From NCBI RefSeq assembly GCF_040719145.1, contig NZ_JBFDUZ010000001.1:3100001-3164000 (forward strand): DNA of 64,000 bases. Direction: 5' to 3'. Of the stretch, positions 35,110 through 44,087 are shown in pieces (positions within the stretch are counted from its first letter, which is position 1; each line of letters starts with the position of its first letter). The notes beneath the pieces were generated by a model. That model worked only from the letters and a program-made list of their open reading frames with translations, ran no database searches and was not told the origin of the DNA. The stretch comes from Paenibacillus sp. JQZ6Y-1. Its GTDB lineage: Bacteria; Bacillota; Bacilli; Paenibacillales; Paenibacillaceae. The position numbers and the translations under genes were made by a program.

Positions 35110-37200
35110 TTAACGGAGATACTGTTCAAACCAGCCAGTAATCTGTTCCAACCGCTGGATGCGCAGCTGCGGATGCCCTGAACGCGACAATTCATGATTC
35201 GCTTCGGGGAAGCGCACTAGACGTGTCGTTACGCCCAGACGCTTCAATGCCGTGAACCATTGTTCCGCCTGCTCGATAGGACAGCGCAGATCCTTTTCCC
35301 CATGCAAAATAAGAATAGGCGTCTTTACATTGCCTGCATAAGCAAGCGGGGAGTGTTTCCATAGCTGCTCCAGCTTGTCCCACGGATTCCCGCCAATCTG
35401 ATCCTCCGTAAAATAAAATCCAATATCACTTACTCCATAAAAAGAAATCCAGTTGCTGATCGAGCGCTGCGTAACTGCCGCCTTGAAGCGGTCGGTCTGA
35501 CCAACAATCCAGTTGGTCATGAATCCGCCATAGCTACCGCCCGTAACACCAAGCCGCTGCGGATCAATCCAATCGATATGCTCTAGCACGTAATCGGTAA
35601 CGGTCATCAGATCACGATAGTCGCTGCCACCATAGTCGCCACGACAAGCATTCACAAACTTCTGCCCATAGCCGTGACTGCCGCGCGGATTGGTAAAGAG
35701 AACGGCATAGCCCTGCGAGCAAAGCAGCTGGAATTCCAGTACAAAAGTGAATCCATACATCATATGCGGTCCACCATGAATCTCCAATACCGTAGGCACT
35801 TTATGATCTGCATCATAATCTACACCAACTGGTGGCATCAACCACGCTTGTAGCGGATGCCCGTCCACGGATGTCACCTGAAGCTCCTGTGGCGTACTCA
35901 GCAACAAGCTATCCAGCAATTCGTCATTCGCATGCGTTAATGGCATCTCCGTACCCGTTGCTGGATCAGCGACAAACAATTCGCCCGGCTGAAGCGGAGA
36001 TGACGAGACGATAGCAAATGTACCGTTATGAAGCGGTGCAAAATAATGAATATTGCGTGCTCCATCCAATAAGACCGTATGACCAGAGCCGTCCGCTTCG
36101 AGTTGCAGTAAACGAACTGCACCCTCTGCTGAACCATGCACATAAATGTGCTTGCTATCTTTGCTATATACTGGTCGTGCATTGGCACCGATGCCCGTGT
36201 CCCCAACCAGCACATTGGCGATCATTAGCTCGGAATCGTCACATAAGCAGCTAATGCTGCCATCATGCAGCGACAATCCATACAACCGCAGCAATGTCGC
36301 ATTATGATACGACTCATCACTGGCGATAAAAGCAATCTGGGAGCCGTCTGGCGACCATTGCAACGAAGCCACGCCGTACTCATCATTCGTCCACCGCTGC
36401 AAGTCACTGCCATCCACTGCGATAGTATACACATCATTAGTTAGTGCAAAATCAGGATCTATCTCCTGCTCAGAAGGCATATGTGCCGCAAAAGCAATCT
36501 GCTGTCCATCCGGCGACCACACGGCAGCATGTACATCGTAAGCACCGGACGTGATCCATTGCCCTTTGCCCGTATCCAGAGAATGCACATATAGATGCTG
36601 TCGACGTCCATTCCACAATCCACCACTGTCCGATTTGTATGTAATTCGGTCGATCACTAGCGCTTCCAGCTTGTCACCGTCATTCTCTTGCTTGGACGAT
36701 GATTCTGCTTGTTGCGCTGGCTCATGCTGATTGTTCTTCATTGGATCGTCGTTCTCATTGCTGGCTTGTTTTGCCGCAGATGTAAGTTCTGCATGCAACG
36801 TTGTATCTGCTTCCTGTTCCGCAGTCAGCAACAGCTGCTTGCTATCAGGCGACCATTGGAACGTACTTACGCCCTCTGGCAGTGCAGTAGCTACAGTCGC
36901 TTCTCCACCATCTGCCGGGATGATCCATACCTGTGACTGTTTGTCCTTCGGTCGTAGAAAAGCGATACGGCTGCCATCGGGCGACCATGCTGGCGCGCGA
37001 TCACCAGAGCCTGACGTAAACGGACGATCGCCACTGCCATCGGTGTTGATGATTCGCAAGTGCATATCATATCCGGTACGTTTCTCATTCACTTGGCGGC
37101 TGACATATACAATACGCTGCCCTGTCGGATCGGCAACCGGCTCCTGAATCCATTGAAAACGGTATAAGTCCTCTGCCTGTACTTTTTGTTGTTTACTCAT
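35110..37200 (-). CDS. S9-family (acylaminoacyl/prolyl oligopeptidase-type) serine peptidase
   Basis: A 696-residue cytoplasmic peptidase. The start at 37200 (MSKQQKVQAEDLYRFQWI) has AGGAGG 8 nt upstream; the frame extends 31 codons further without family likeness. The N-terminal ~420 residues form a TolB-like β-propeller with repeated WSPDG blades (APAWSPDGSRIAFLR, FQWSPDSKQLLL, AAVWSPDGQQIAFAA). The catalytic domain has VTGGSYGGFMTNWIV (nucleophile Ser), LILHGEKDLRCP (Asp) and PEANHELSRSG (His). A Gln/Glu/Ser-rich insertion lies near residues 145-185. It resembles B. subtilis YuxL. Confidence 0.92.
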   Translation of the reverse strand: MSKQQKVQAEDLYRFQWIQEPVADPTGQRIVYVSRQVNEKRTGYDMHLRIINTDGSGDRPFTSGSGDRAPAWSPDGSRIAFLRPKDKQSQVWIIPADGGEATVATALPEGVSTFQWSPDSKQLLLTAEQEADTTLHAELTSAAKQASNENDDPMKNNQHEPAQQAESSSKQENDGDKLEALVIDRITYKSDSGGLWNGRRQHLYVHSLDTGKGQWITSGAYDVHAAVWSPDGQQIAFAAHMPSEQEIDPDFALTNDVYTIAVDGSDLQRWTNDEYGVASLQWSPDGSQIAFIASDESYHNATLLRLYGLSLHDGSISCLCDDSELMIANVLVGDTGIGANARPVYSKDSKHIYVHGSAEGAVRLLQLEADGSGHTVLLDGARNIHYFAPLHNGTFAIVSSSPLQPGELFVADPATGTEMPLTHANDELLDSLLLSTPQELQVTSVDGHPLQAWLMPPVGVDYDADHKVPTVLEIHGGPHMMYGFTFVLEFQLLCSQGYAVLFTNPRGSHGYGQKFVNACRGDYGGSDYRDLMTVTDYVLEHIDWIDPQRLGVTGGSYGGFMTNWIVGQTDRFKAAVTQRSISNWISFYGVSDIGFYFTEDQIGGNPWDKLEQLWKHSPLAYAGNVKTPILILHGEKDLRCPIEQAEQWFTALKRLGVTTRLVRFPEANHELSRSGHPQLRIQRLEQITGWFEQYLR

Positions 37201-37340
37201 CATCATCCGCCTCCTAATGTGGTGAGGATTTGGTTCGTCCTTTCCATTTTCACCCATACTGCACATAGTAGCCCACCTGACGTCATTACGCAATGTGCAG
37301 CGTGATCATGCTGATAAACTCTATCTATCGTAAACACAAA

Positions 37341-37366
37341 CAGCCCCGACTGTTAGACCGGAGCTG
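37341..37366 (-). terminator. Hairpin downstream of the HD-GYP gene
   Basis: CAGCTCCG / CGGGGCTG on the minus strand, followed by TTTGTGTTT. T run imperfect. Apart from this, 37201-37568 shows nothing. Confidence 0.4.
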
Positions 37367-37568
37367 CTGTGCATTCATGGTAGCCAAATAGGCAGACATT
37401 TTGTTGGTACATATGCCAGAATTGGATTGCTGGTATCCCCATCTTTTCTAGATAGTATGTATATTCGTGATGAGTAGAATCGGTAAGCATCGCCCAATAT
37501 AGGAATGGCATGTCTTAGTACAATCACTTAACGCAACAGATGACAGACGGCGTCTGTTCAGTCATTTG

Positions 37569-38630
37569 TTAAATAAATACTTTGCGAATCTTAACCTGAC
37601 GTTCTTTTGCCAGATCGATAAAGTCTTCGCCTGTTTGTATAAGTGGACGGAACATATCAGTCTGATTGGCGAGAATGATTATACCTTGTTGACCATTATC
37701 CAGTTCAACACGCTTGCCAACTAGATTAGGCGACATATGATAGATCAGCGCCTGCACTGGCTTTTCATGCAGCTTGGAGAAGCCCAATTCGTAAATATTT
37801 TGCAAAATGCTGACTAGCCCCTGCTTGCTGCCATCCTCGTTCACAGCTGCCATATTGATAAATTCGTCGGCAACCGAGACGATGCGAGTGTACGCGTGAA
37901 TACCATTTTTGTAGAGTCGCTGAGGATAACCGGTTCCATCGCCACGCTCGTGATGCTGTAGTGCAACGAGTGCGGTTGGCTTGTCCCCTAGCGATTCCAT
38001 GATCAGATCGTAGCCGTACTGAGTGTGCATCCGATATTCTTTCATTTCCGATGCGTTCATGCTGTCCTTGCCGCCGCGGATAATAGATGGCAAACGGCTT
38101 TTGCCAATATCGTGTAAATATCCCGCGCGGCTGATACGATAGCATTCTGCTTCGGTATGACCGAGCCAGCCAGCGATGTAATAGCTGAGCAAGCCGACTT
38201 TCAGCGAGTGACTGTAAATATGATCGTCCTCCGCTTCCAGCATAAGCAGCAGCGATACCACATCCTTTTTGCCATCCAGATCGAGCAGTAGCGGTTCCAG
38301 CAATTGTCCGGTCAGATCACCACTGAATTTACCGCGTGTTAGAGATTCAAGGAAAATGGACTGATACGTTTGCAGCGACAGCTCTACATTTTTCTTTAGC
38401 TGAGCAGGCAATCCGATCAGATCTGGTACAACCAATGCGCTTGGATCGTTCAGCGATGGAGCGGTTGCTCCTGTTTCCACATCAATGTAATCCAGCTGAT
38501 GGCGTGTCAGCAGTGTAATATCTTCTGCGGTCAGTAATGTGCCTTGCTTGAGCAGCGGTACACCAGAATGGTTAAACGCGTCTGCGCCCAGCCGATCCCC
38601 CTGCTTTACATCATCAATATGTATTAACAA
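37569..38630 (-). CDS. HD-GYP domain phosphodiesterase
   Basis: A 353-residue protein. I place the start at the TTG at 38630 (read LLIHIDDVKQGDRLGADAF), which has GGAGGG 6 nt upstream. A DUF3391-like N-terminal region (VPLLKQGTLLTAEDITLLTR) precedes the HD-GYP domain: DDHIYSHSLKVGLLSYYIAG, GYLHDIGKSRLPSII (HD metal pair) and LQHHERGDGTGYPQRLYKNG, the HHxxxDGxGYP signature. Such domains hydrolyse cyclic di-GMP; a signalling role in motility or biofilm is expected but not shown here. Confidence 0.92.
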   Translation of the reverse strand: MLIHIDDVKQGDRLGADAFNHSGVPLLKQGTLLTAEDITLLTRHQLDYIDVETGATAPSLNDPSALVVPDLIGLPAQLKKNVELSLQTYQSIFLESLTRGKFSGDLTGQLLEPLLLDLDGKKDVVSLLLMLEAEDDHIYSHSLKVGLLSYYIAGWLGHTEAECYRISRAGYLHDIGKSRLPSIIRGGKDSMNASEMKEYRMHTQYGYDLIMESLGDKPTALVALQHHERGDGTGYPQRLYKNGIHAYTRIVSVADEFINMAAVNEDGSKQGLVSILQNIYELGFSKLHEKPVQALIYHMSPNLVGKRVELDNGQQGIIILANQTDMFRPLIQTGEDFIDLAKERQVKIRKVFI

Positions 38631-38900
38631 AATAATCCCTCCAGCAAATGAGTATGTTCGACAGCAAACCATGCAGAATCAACGGTAAATATGTAACATT
38701 ACAGCAACTTTTGACATATTTTAAGTATTACTCTTATCGGCAAATAACGGAAGCGTTTTTATAGAACTTACTGCTCAATCCTGTATATGGCGCATTCACG
38801 TTTGTGCAGGATGGAGTATAGTAACTGTCTCTTTTGTACTAGAATAACAGTATAGATCCGTTGTTGTATGCTGCTGAGTCGGTATTGTGCAAGCATAGCA

Positions 38901-38939
38901 AAGCGCAGAACGAGCGTACGAGATACGCTGTCTGCGCTT
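38901..38939. terminator. Two-tier hairpin in the gap before the carboxylesterase end
   Basis: AAGCGCAGA / TCTGCGCTT encloses a second perfect stem AGCGTA / TACGCT. It may terminate the carboxylesterase gene (minus), but the T run is poor. The remaining 38631-39040 shows only AT-rich upstream sequence of the HD-GYP gene. Confidence 0.45.
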
Positions 38940-39040
38940 GGGCATCAGATAAAGTTAGATTCATATACTATGCGTATATATAGACGAAATGTGCCGAGCA
39001 AAGCTGGCTATTGTATGATGACATCTATACGTAAAAACGT

Positions 39041-40504
39041 TTATTCGCCAACTAATTGAACACGTTTGGCTGATTCAGGGTCCTGTACTAGCTCAATGAC
39101 GCGGTCAAATACTAGCGTATTGCGTTCGCGGCGATTATAATCGGTCCACGGAATCTCCAATGTGGTCGGAATCGCAGTATGAGCAAAGGTCGCCCACGCG
39201 CGCTGCATTTGAGCTGCCATATTCAAGGTTTGCTCATCCAGCTGTACACCCATATGCTGAAGCAGCAGCTGATTGTTAAATACAAACGGAATCTCGCTCG
39301 CATGTGTGGCAGTATTGAAGAATTGATGCCCTGGCTGATTCCAGTCAAATCGGTACATCCATACATCGCCATGCTCCAATTGCGCTTCGGCATATTGAAT
39401 CGCGCTACGCCAGAAGAACATGTCGGTCATGATCTGTGCCTGACCTTCCGCAGTCATCGGATATTGTTCAATCAATGGACCAGCATTCAGCCCAGTCATC
39501 GTTTCCAATAAACCTGTAATTTGCGGCTTACTCATCACTTGGGAAGAAATATTCATAAACAATGAACCTTCATCCATATTCGTACCGATAATCAGTGGAA
39601 TGTCTTTGGCGGACCCGTTACGAATCGCTTGTAGCGGCTCCAGTGGCAAGGTCGATTCATGCAGAACTGGCTGGAATGGCATCGACAATGCCCCTGCGCT
39701 GCGCCGCAGCTGTTCTGCTGCTTGCAGTAGCTGCTCAGTCGAAGCTTCGTATAGCACAGATAGATCGCCTGAACTGCCGCCTAATCCAGCGATCAGCTGC
39801 TCGGTAACGGTACGGGACATTTCCGGTGTCGTAAACTGTGAGGCTCCGCTTTGCAAAATAGCAGCGCGGAACAGCCCTTTGGCTGCTGGCATTGCTAGCA
39901 AGGACGCAATGCTCATTGCTCCAGCAGATTCACCAAAAATGGTTACTCGCTCTGGATCGCCACCAAATGCGGCGATATTATCGCGCACCCATTTCAATGC
40001 GGCAATCTGATCCTGCAAGCCTAAATTAGCAGATTCCGGTTGTCCATGACCGGACAGATCAAGAAATCCGAATACACCAAGTCGATAGTTGATCGTTACG
40101 ACGATGACTTCACTATTTAGCGCAAACGACGTTCCATCATAAAATGGCAGACTGCCTGCTCCATTCATAAAAGCACCACCGTGAATCCAAACCATAACGG
40201 GTAGTGGCGTTTCTGGAGTCGGACCATCCGCTGCCCAAATATTCAAATATAAACAATCTTCCGATTTCGCCGGACGCATGCCGTTCGGATACGAATTTTC
40301 TAGTTCGCTGTCTTGCTGGGGGCTAACAGGACCAAACCGTGTTGCATCGCGTTCTCCGCTCCATGCTTGTGGTGGCTGGGGCGGTTGAAAGCGCAATTTG
40401 TCTACCGGTGGTTCAGCATACGGGATGCCGCGCCAGATGACGGTTCCATTTTCGCGGACGCCTTGGACGTCTCCATATTGTGTACGAATGAGTGTATTTT
40501 CCAT
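39041..40504 (-). CDS. Type-B carboxylesterase (para-nitrobenzyl esterase-like)
   Basis: A 487-residue α/β hydrolase of the carboxylesterase type-B family. Visible sites are GIPYAEPPVDKLRFQPPQPP, SEDCLYLNIWAADGP, PVMVWIHGGAFMNGAGSLPF (oxyanion hole), TIFGESAGAMSIASLL (nucleophile Ser), TNMDEGSLFM (Glu) and HASEIPFVFN (His). It has no signal peptide, so is intracellular like B. subtilis PnbA. Hydrolysis of xenobiotic or plant esters is typical; the natural substrate is unknown. The ATG at 40504 is preceded by GGATGGAGA. Confidence 0.92.
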   Translation of the reverse strand: MENTLIRTQYGDVQGVRENGTVIWRGIPYAEPPVDKLRFQPPQPPQAWSGERDATRFGPVSPQQDSELENSYPNGMRPAKSEDCLYLNIWAADGPTPETPLPVMVWIHGGAFMNGAGSLPFYDGTSFALNSEVIVVTINYRLGVFGFLDLSGHGQPESANLGLQDQIAALKWVRDNIAAFGGDPERVTIFGESAGAMSIASLLAMPAAKGLFRAAILQSGASQFTTPEMSRTVTEQLIAGLGGSSGDLSVLYEASTEQLLQAAEQLRRSAGALSMPFQPVLHESTLPLEPLQAIRNGSAKDIPLIIGTNMDEGSLFMNISSQVMSKPQITGLLETMTGLNAGPLIEQYPMTAEGQAQIMTDMFFWRSAIQYAEAQLEHGDVWMYRFDWNQPGHQFFNTATHASEIPFVFNNQLLLQHMGVQLDEQTLNMAAQMQRAWATFAHTAIPTTLEIPWTDYNRRERNTLVFDRVIELVQDPESAKRVQLVGE

Positions 40505-40667
40505 GACTGTTCTCCATCCTTCCGGTTCATCGTGCTTGAGCCTATATTATCATTTAAACATATGACGATGCCGCGCCACAATGTTCGCTCCATGAAGACC
40601 CTGCTCTTTTTAAACGATCACAGTTGATGTGATATACTGGCAGTGCAAGCAGCAAGTGATCTATTGC

Positions 40668-40727
40668 GCGAAAAAGAGATCATCGATTATTTCCAAGTGA
40701 ATCATTGGTATCGATGCTCCTTTTCGC
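40668..40727. repeat. Imperfect inverted repeat upstream of GNAT gene
   Basis: GCGAAAAAGAGATCATCGAT pairs with ATCGATGCTCCTTTTCGC with two small bulges and a 22-nt loop. No T run follows. It is the only feature seen in 40505-40823 and could be a regulatory hairpin of the downstream gene's leader. Confidence 0.4.
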
Positions 40728-40823
40728 ATTCCTGTATCTCATGGTTCTATGTATATATACCCAATATACGGGTGAGATTCGTAATACCGCTATGCTGCCA
40801 ATCATCGTGACGGAGGAGATAGG

Positions 40824-41384
40824 ATGTATTTGAGACAGGCACAGCCCAGTGATGTAGACGCAGTGATTCCGCTGCTGCATTCGGCGATCGGTGATATTGG
40901 GAATATGCTGGCAGGAACAAATGACACAGCACAAATGCTGAAGACGCTAGGGCAATGGTTTACTCAATCTGGCAATCGACTCAGCTATGAACAAGTGTAT
41001 GTACTAGAGCGGGATGGCGAAATCGCAGGTTTCTTTCTAGCATATCATGGCAATGACATCGCTGTGCTGGATGCACCGATCATTGCGCAATTACGCGCTC
41101 AAGGATTGTCCGGTGATGAGGTCGTTCCCGAAGCGCGACCGGATGAATATTACTTGGATTCCATTGCCGTCAGTCCTCATTATCAGGGACAGGGTATCGG
41201 AACATTGCTTATTAACGAATTTGAACAGATTGCTCGGCAGCTTCATCATACTAAGCTGCTGCTCATTGTCGATCTAGATAATGTGCGAGCAAAGGCATTG
41301 TACGAACGATTGGGCTATACAGAAGACGGGCAAATTCTCGTTCATGGTCATCCGTATTATCGCATGGTCAAAATGATACAATGA
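40824..41384 (+). CDS. GNAT-family N-acetyltransferase
   Basis: A 186-residue acetyltransferase. MYLRQAQPSDVDAVIPLLHS opens the fold, YYLDSIAVSPHYQGQGIGTL is the acetyl-CoA-binding motif A (QGQGIG), and NVRAKALYERLGYTEDGQIL closes it. GAGGAG precedes the ATG. It lies alone before a terminator and a glucosidase gene on the same strand. The substrate is unknown. Confidence 0.9.
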   Translation: MYLRQAQPSDVDAVIPLLHSAIGDIGNMLAGTNDTAQMLKTLGQWFTQSGNRLSYEQVYVLERDGEIAGFFLAYHGNDIAVLDAPIIAQLRAQGLSGDEVVPEARPDEYYLDSIAVSPHYQGQGIGTLLINEFEQIARQLHHTKLLLIVDLDNVRAKALYERLGYTEDGQILVHGHPYYRMVKMIQ

Positions 41385-41386
41385 TC

Positions 41387-41425
41387 AAACAACCGGGTGC
41401 CGCGTGGCGTCCGGTTGTTTTGTTT
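41387..41425 (+). terminator. Terminator of the GNAT gene
   Basis: AAACAACCGG / CCGGTTGTTT followed by TGTTT, starting 2 nt after the stop. Confidence 0.8.
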
Positions 41426-41498
41426 AGCCTCGTACTCGCAGGTTTAACGGATATTAGACTTCATTTCCAAATTCAACCTGTGATAAGGGGGGACATTC

Positions 41499-43229
41499 AT
41501 GGCATTTCGACACTGGCGGGAATCCGTCATGTATCAACTGTACCCACAAAGCTTTAAGGATAGCAATGGCGATGGCTGGGGAGATTTGCAAGGGATATTG
41601 GACAAGGTGGATTATCTAACAGAGCTAGGTATCGACTTGATCTGGCTCGGTCCAATCTATGATTCACCGATGGTAGATAACGGATATGACATTCGGGATT
41701 ACCAGCGCATTCATCCTCGCTATGGAACAATGGATGATTTTCAACAATTGCTAAAGCGATTACATGAGCAGGAGATTCGGTTGATTATGGATCTGGTGAT
41801 TAATCATACATCCGATGAGCACCCTTGGTTCCAACAATCGCGCAGCAGCAAGGATAATCCTTACCGGGAGTATTACATATGGCGACCGCCCGGCGATGAT
41901 GGTGGCGAACCGAATAATTGGCGCTCCTTTCTAGACGAATCGGCATGGACGTATGATGAGCAGACAGGTGAATATTATTTGCATCTGTTTGATCGTAAGC
42001 AGCCGGACTTGAACTGGGAGCATCCACAATTGCGAGAGGAATTGTACGAGATGATTCGATGGTGGTTGGATCAGGGCATTGATGGCTTCCGGCTAGACGC
42101 GATCAATATGATCTCCAAGCATCCTGATCTGCCAGATGCGCCGGAAGATGCTCCTCATCCACTCGGTCAGCAATTTTATAAAAATGGTCCGCGCATTCAT
42201 GAGTTTCTACATGAGCTACATGAGCAGACCTTTGCCCGTTATGATCATATTGTGACCCTAGGCGAGGCACCTTCTGTCACGATGGAGGAAGTGCTGAATT
42301 ATACAGCACCAGCGCGCGGAGAAATGGACATGGTGCTGGCAATGGATATGATGCGTATTGGTAAAGACGCTAAGGACCCATGGCAAAATCGTGACTGGTC
42401 GATTACCGAATTGAAGGAATCAGTGCTGAAATGGCATGATGGTGTACATGGACGCGGTGGCTATGCGGTGTATTTGAGCACCCATGATCATCCGCGCATA
42501 TTGCCGGATGTGATCGGTGCAGGTGAGCATTACGATCAAGCTGCCAAGCTAGTGGGAACCTTTTTACACACGATTCCGGGAATACCGCTCATCTATCAGG
42601 GTGAGGAATTGGGGTTGCCGAATACGTTGTATCCTCATATCGATGATTATCGCGATGCAGGTACGATTGGTTATTACGAGCGCGCGGTGGCAGACGGTGA
42701 ATCAGAACAGCAGGTGCTAGACAAGATTCATAAACGCAGCCGAGATGGCTCGCGTGCACCGATGCCTTGGAATTGCACCCTACCGCAAGCAGGTTTCAGC
42801 GAAGCCGAGCCGTGGATTCCAGTTACGCCAGAAGAACAGCTCAAAGGACGATGCGCAGATGATCAGCTTGTGCATCCCGATTCAGTGCTGCATTATTACC
42901 GCCAGCTGATTCGACTACGCCGGATGAATCCGATTGTAATCTACGGCTCGTTGACCATGCTGCTACCGGAGCATGAGCAGATTATGGCATATGTACGGGA
43001 ATGGGAAGAAGAACGCTGGCTGGTGGTCTTGAATTTTGCCGATGAGGATGTATCCGTAGATTGGAGCCAGACACCGATTGCAGGTACAGAGCGAATGATC
43101 AAGCTGCACGGCAATTATCCTAAGTTCTCCAGACCAGTGGATCGCGAGGATGAGCATGATCTGTCAGAGCTGGAAGTGTTGCGTCCGTATGAAGCATTGA
43201 TCTATCGAATGCCATCAACAACGCTGTAA
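41499..43229 (+). CDS. GH13 α-glucosidase (oligo-1,6-glucosidase type)
   Basis: A 576-residue cytoplasmic glycoside hydrolase. FRHWRESVMYQLYPQSFKDS with GWGDLQGILDKVDYL is the typical opening; conserved region II is GFRLDAINMI (nucleophile Asp), the acid/base Glu sits in VTLGEAPS, and the third carboxylate is in YLSTHDHPRIL, where most relatives have NHDQPR. MDLVINHTSDEHPWF is region I. These features fit enzymes cleaving α-1,6 or α-1,4 bonds of isomaltose-type oligosaccharides, possibly trehalose-6-phosphate. GGGGGG-rich site (AAGGGGGG) precedes the ATG. Single gene. Confidence 0.92.
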   Translation: MAFRHWRESVMYQLYPQSFKDSNGDGWGDLQGILDKVDYLTELGIDLIWLGPIYDSPMVDNGYDIRDYQRIHPRYGTMDDFQQLLKRLHEQEIRLIMDLVINHTSDEHPWFQQSRSSKDNPYREYYIWRPPGDDGGEPNNWRSFLDESAWTYDEQTGEYYLHLFDRKQPDLNWEHPQLREELYEMIRWWLDQGIDGFRLDAINMISKHPDLPDAPEDAPHPLGQQFYKNGPRIHEFLHELHEQTFARYDHIVTLGEAPSVTMEEVLNYTAPARGEMDMVLAMDMMRIGKDAKDPWQNRDWSITELKESVLKWHDGVHGRGGYAVYLSTHDHPRILPDVIGAGEHYDQAAKLVGTFLHTIPGIPLIYQGEELGLPNTLYPHIDDYRDAGTIGYYERAVADGESEQQVLDKIHKRSRDGSRAPMPWNCTLPQAGFSEAEPWIPVTPEEQLKGRCADDQLVHPDSVLHYYRQLIRLRRMNPIVIYGSLTMLLPEHEQIMAYVREWEEERWLVVLNFADEDVSVDWSQTPIAGTERMIKLHGNYPKFSRPVDREDEHDLSELEVLRPYEALIYRMPSTTL

Positions 43230-43321
43230 TCGGTACTAATAGATAGGTTGTACGTTGACCTGCGATACATGGGTATGATTATGATACCAATGGGATATCG
43301 TACAAAATGGTACTATTAAAT

Positions 43322-43372
43322 AAAGGCTTGCTCACCGATCAATCCATCGGATGAAGCAAGCCTTTGTTTGCG
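43322..43372 (+). terminator. Terminator after the glucosidase gene
   Basis: AAAGGCTTGCT / AGCAAGCCTTT followed by GTTTG, with a small GAT/ATC stem inside. It also lies 50 bp past the convergent GNAT gene. Confidence 0.75.
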
Positions 43373-43420
43373 AATGGAGCGAGCGCTCGCCCGAATGGGA
43401 CACAAGCACGAAGGAACCAT

Positions 43421-43894
43421 TTATAGAATCTTTGCCATTGTATAATCCGTGATGACGTAGCCCGATTTCTGATATACATGCACGGCGCGATCATTATGCC
43501 CAAATACATGCAAACCGATACGCTGTACCTGCTGCTCACGCATCTCGTGTTCCAATGCCTGCATCGTTTGCTGACCATAGCCTTGATTCTGGAATGCTTC
43601 ATAAAGAAGAATATCGTAAATAAACGCCAGCTTCCCTGCGGGTGCATCATCTACATGTATCCACAGATGACCGATGGGTTCCTGCTCTTCATCTTGACGA
43701 TAGATATGATAAATATGTGCGCCCTTCGTATTCAATCCTTCCGGCAGATAGCGTTGAAACGACTCCTCTGCCAACTCTGGTGCATCTTCTTTACTCCAAT
43801 CACCGGATTGAATTTTCTCAGCGGCGTATTCGCGCATCGACAATTCGCGAAATGCGATAAATTGCTCTGGATTCATCGGTAGTAACTGAATCAT
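43421..43894 (-). CDS. GNAT-family N-acetyltransferase
   Basis: A 157-residue acetyltransferase: MIQLLPMNPEQFIAFRELSM and REYAAEKIQSGDWSKEDAPE at the start, LAFIYDILLYEAFQNQGYGQ (acetyl-CoA loop NQGYGQQTM), and HVFGHNDRAVHVYQKSGYVI at the end. This is the common YkwB/YobR-like layout. GAGTTGT precedes the ATG. No partner genes hint at a substrate. Confidence 0.88.
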   Translation of the reverse strand: MIQLLPMNPEQFIAFRELSMREYAAEKIQSGDWSKEDAPELAEESFQRYLPEGLNTKGAHIYHIYRQDEEQEPIGHLWIHVDDAPAGKLAFIYDILLYEAFQNQGYGQQTMQALEHEMREQQVQRIGLHVFGHNDRAVHVYQKSGYVITDYTMAKIL

Positions 43895-43990
43895 AAAATG
43901 ACAACTCCTCTGGATGTATGTACAATCACCTTATTGTAAACTTTCTACTAACAATCGTCTAATATCCCCATTACCTATCTTTCATACAAC

Positions 43991-44034
43991 ATGCAAAAAC
44001 CGGCATAATCCGCAAAGGAACGCCGGTTTTGCAT
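43991..44034 (-). terminator. Terminator of gntPK
   Basis: GCAAAACCGGC / GCCGGTTTTTGC on the minus strand, with the T run inside the arm, about 55 bp past the gntK stop. Confidence 0.75.
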
Positions 44035-44087
44035 CTTGCAGAGCAAGCATGAACATAGTACACCATGCCTGCTTGAATACGATGCAC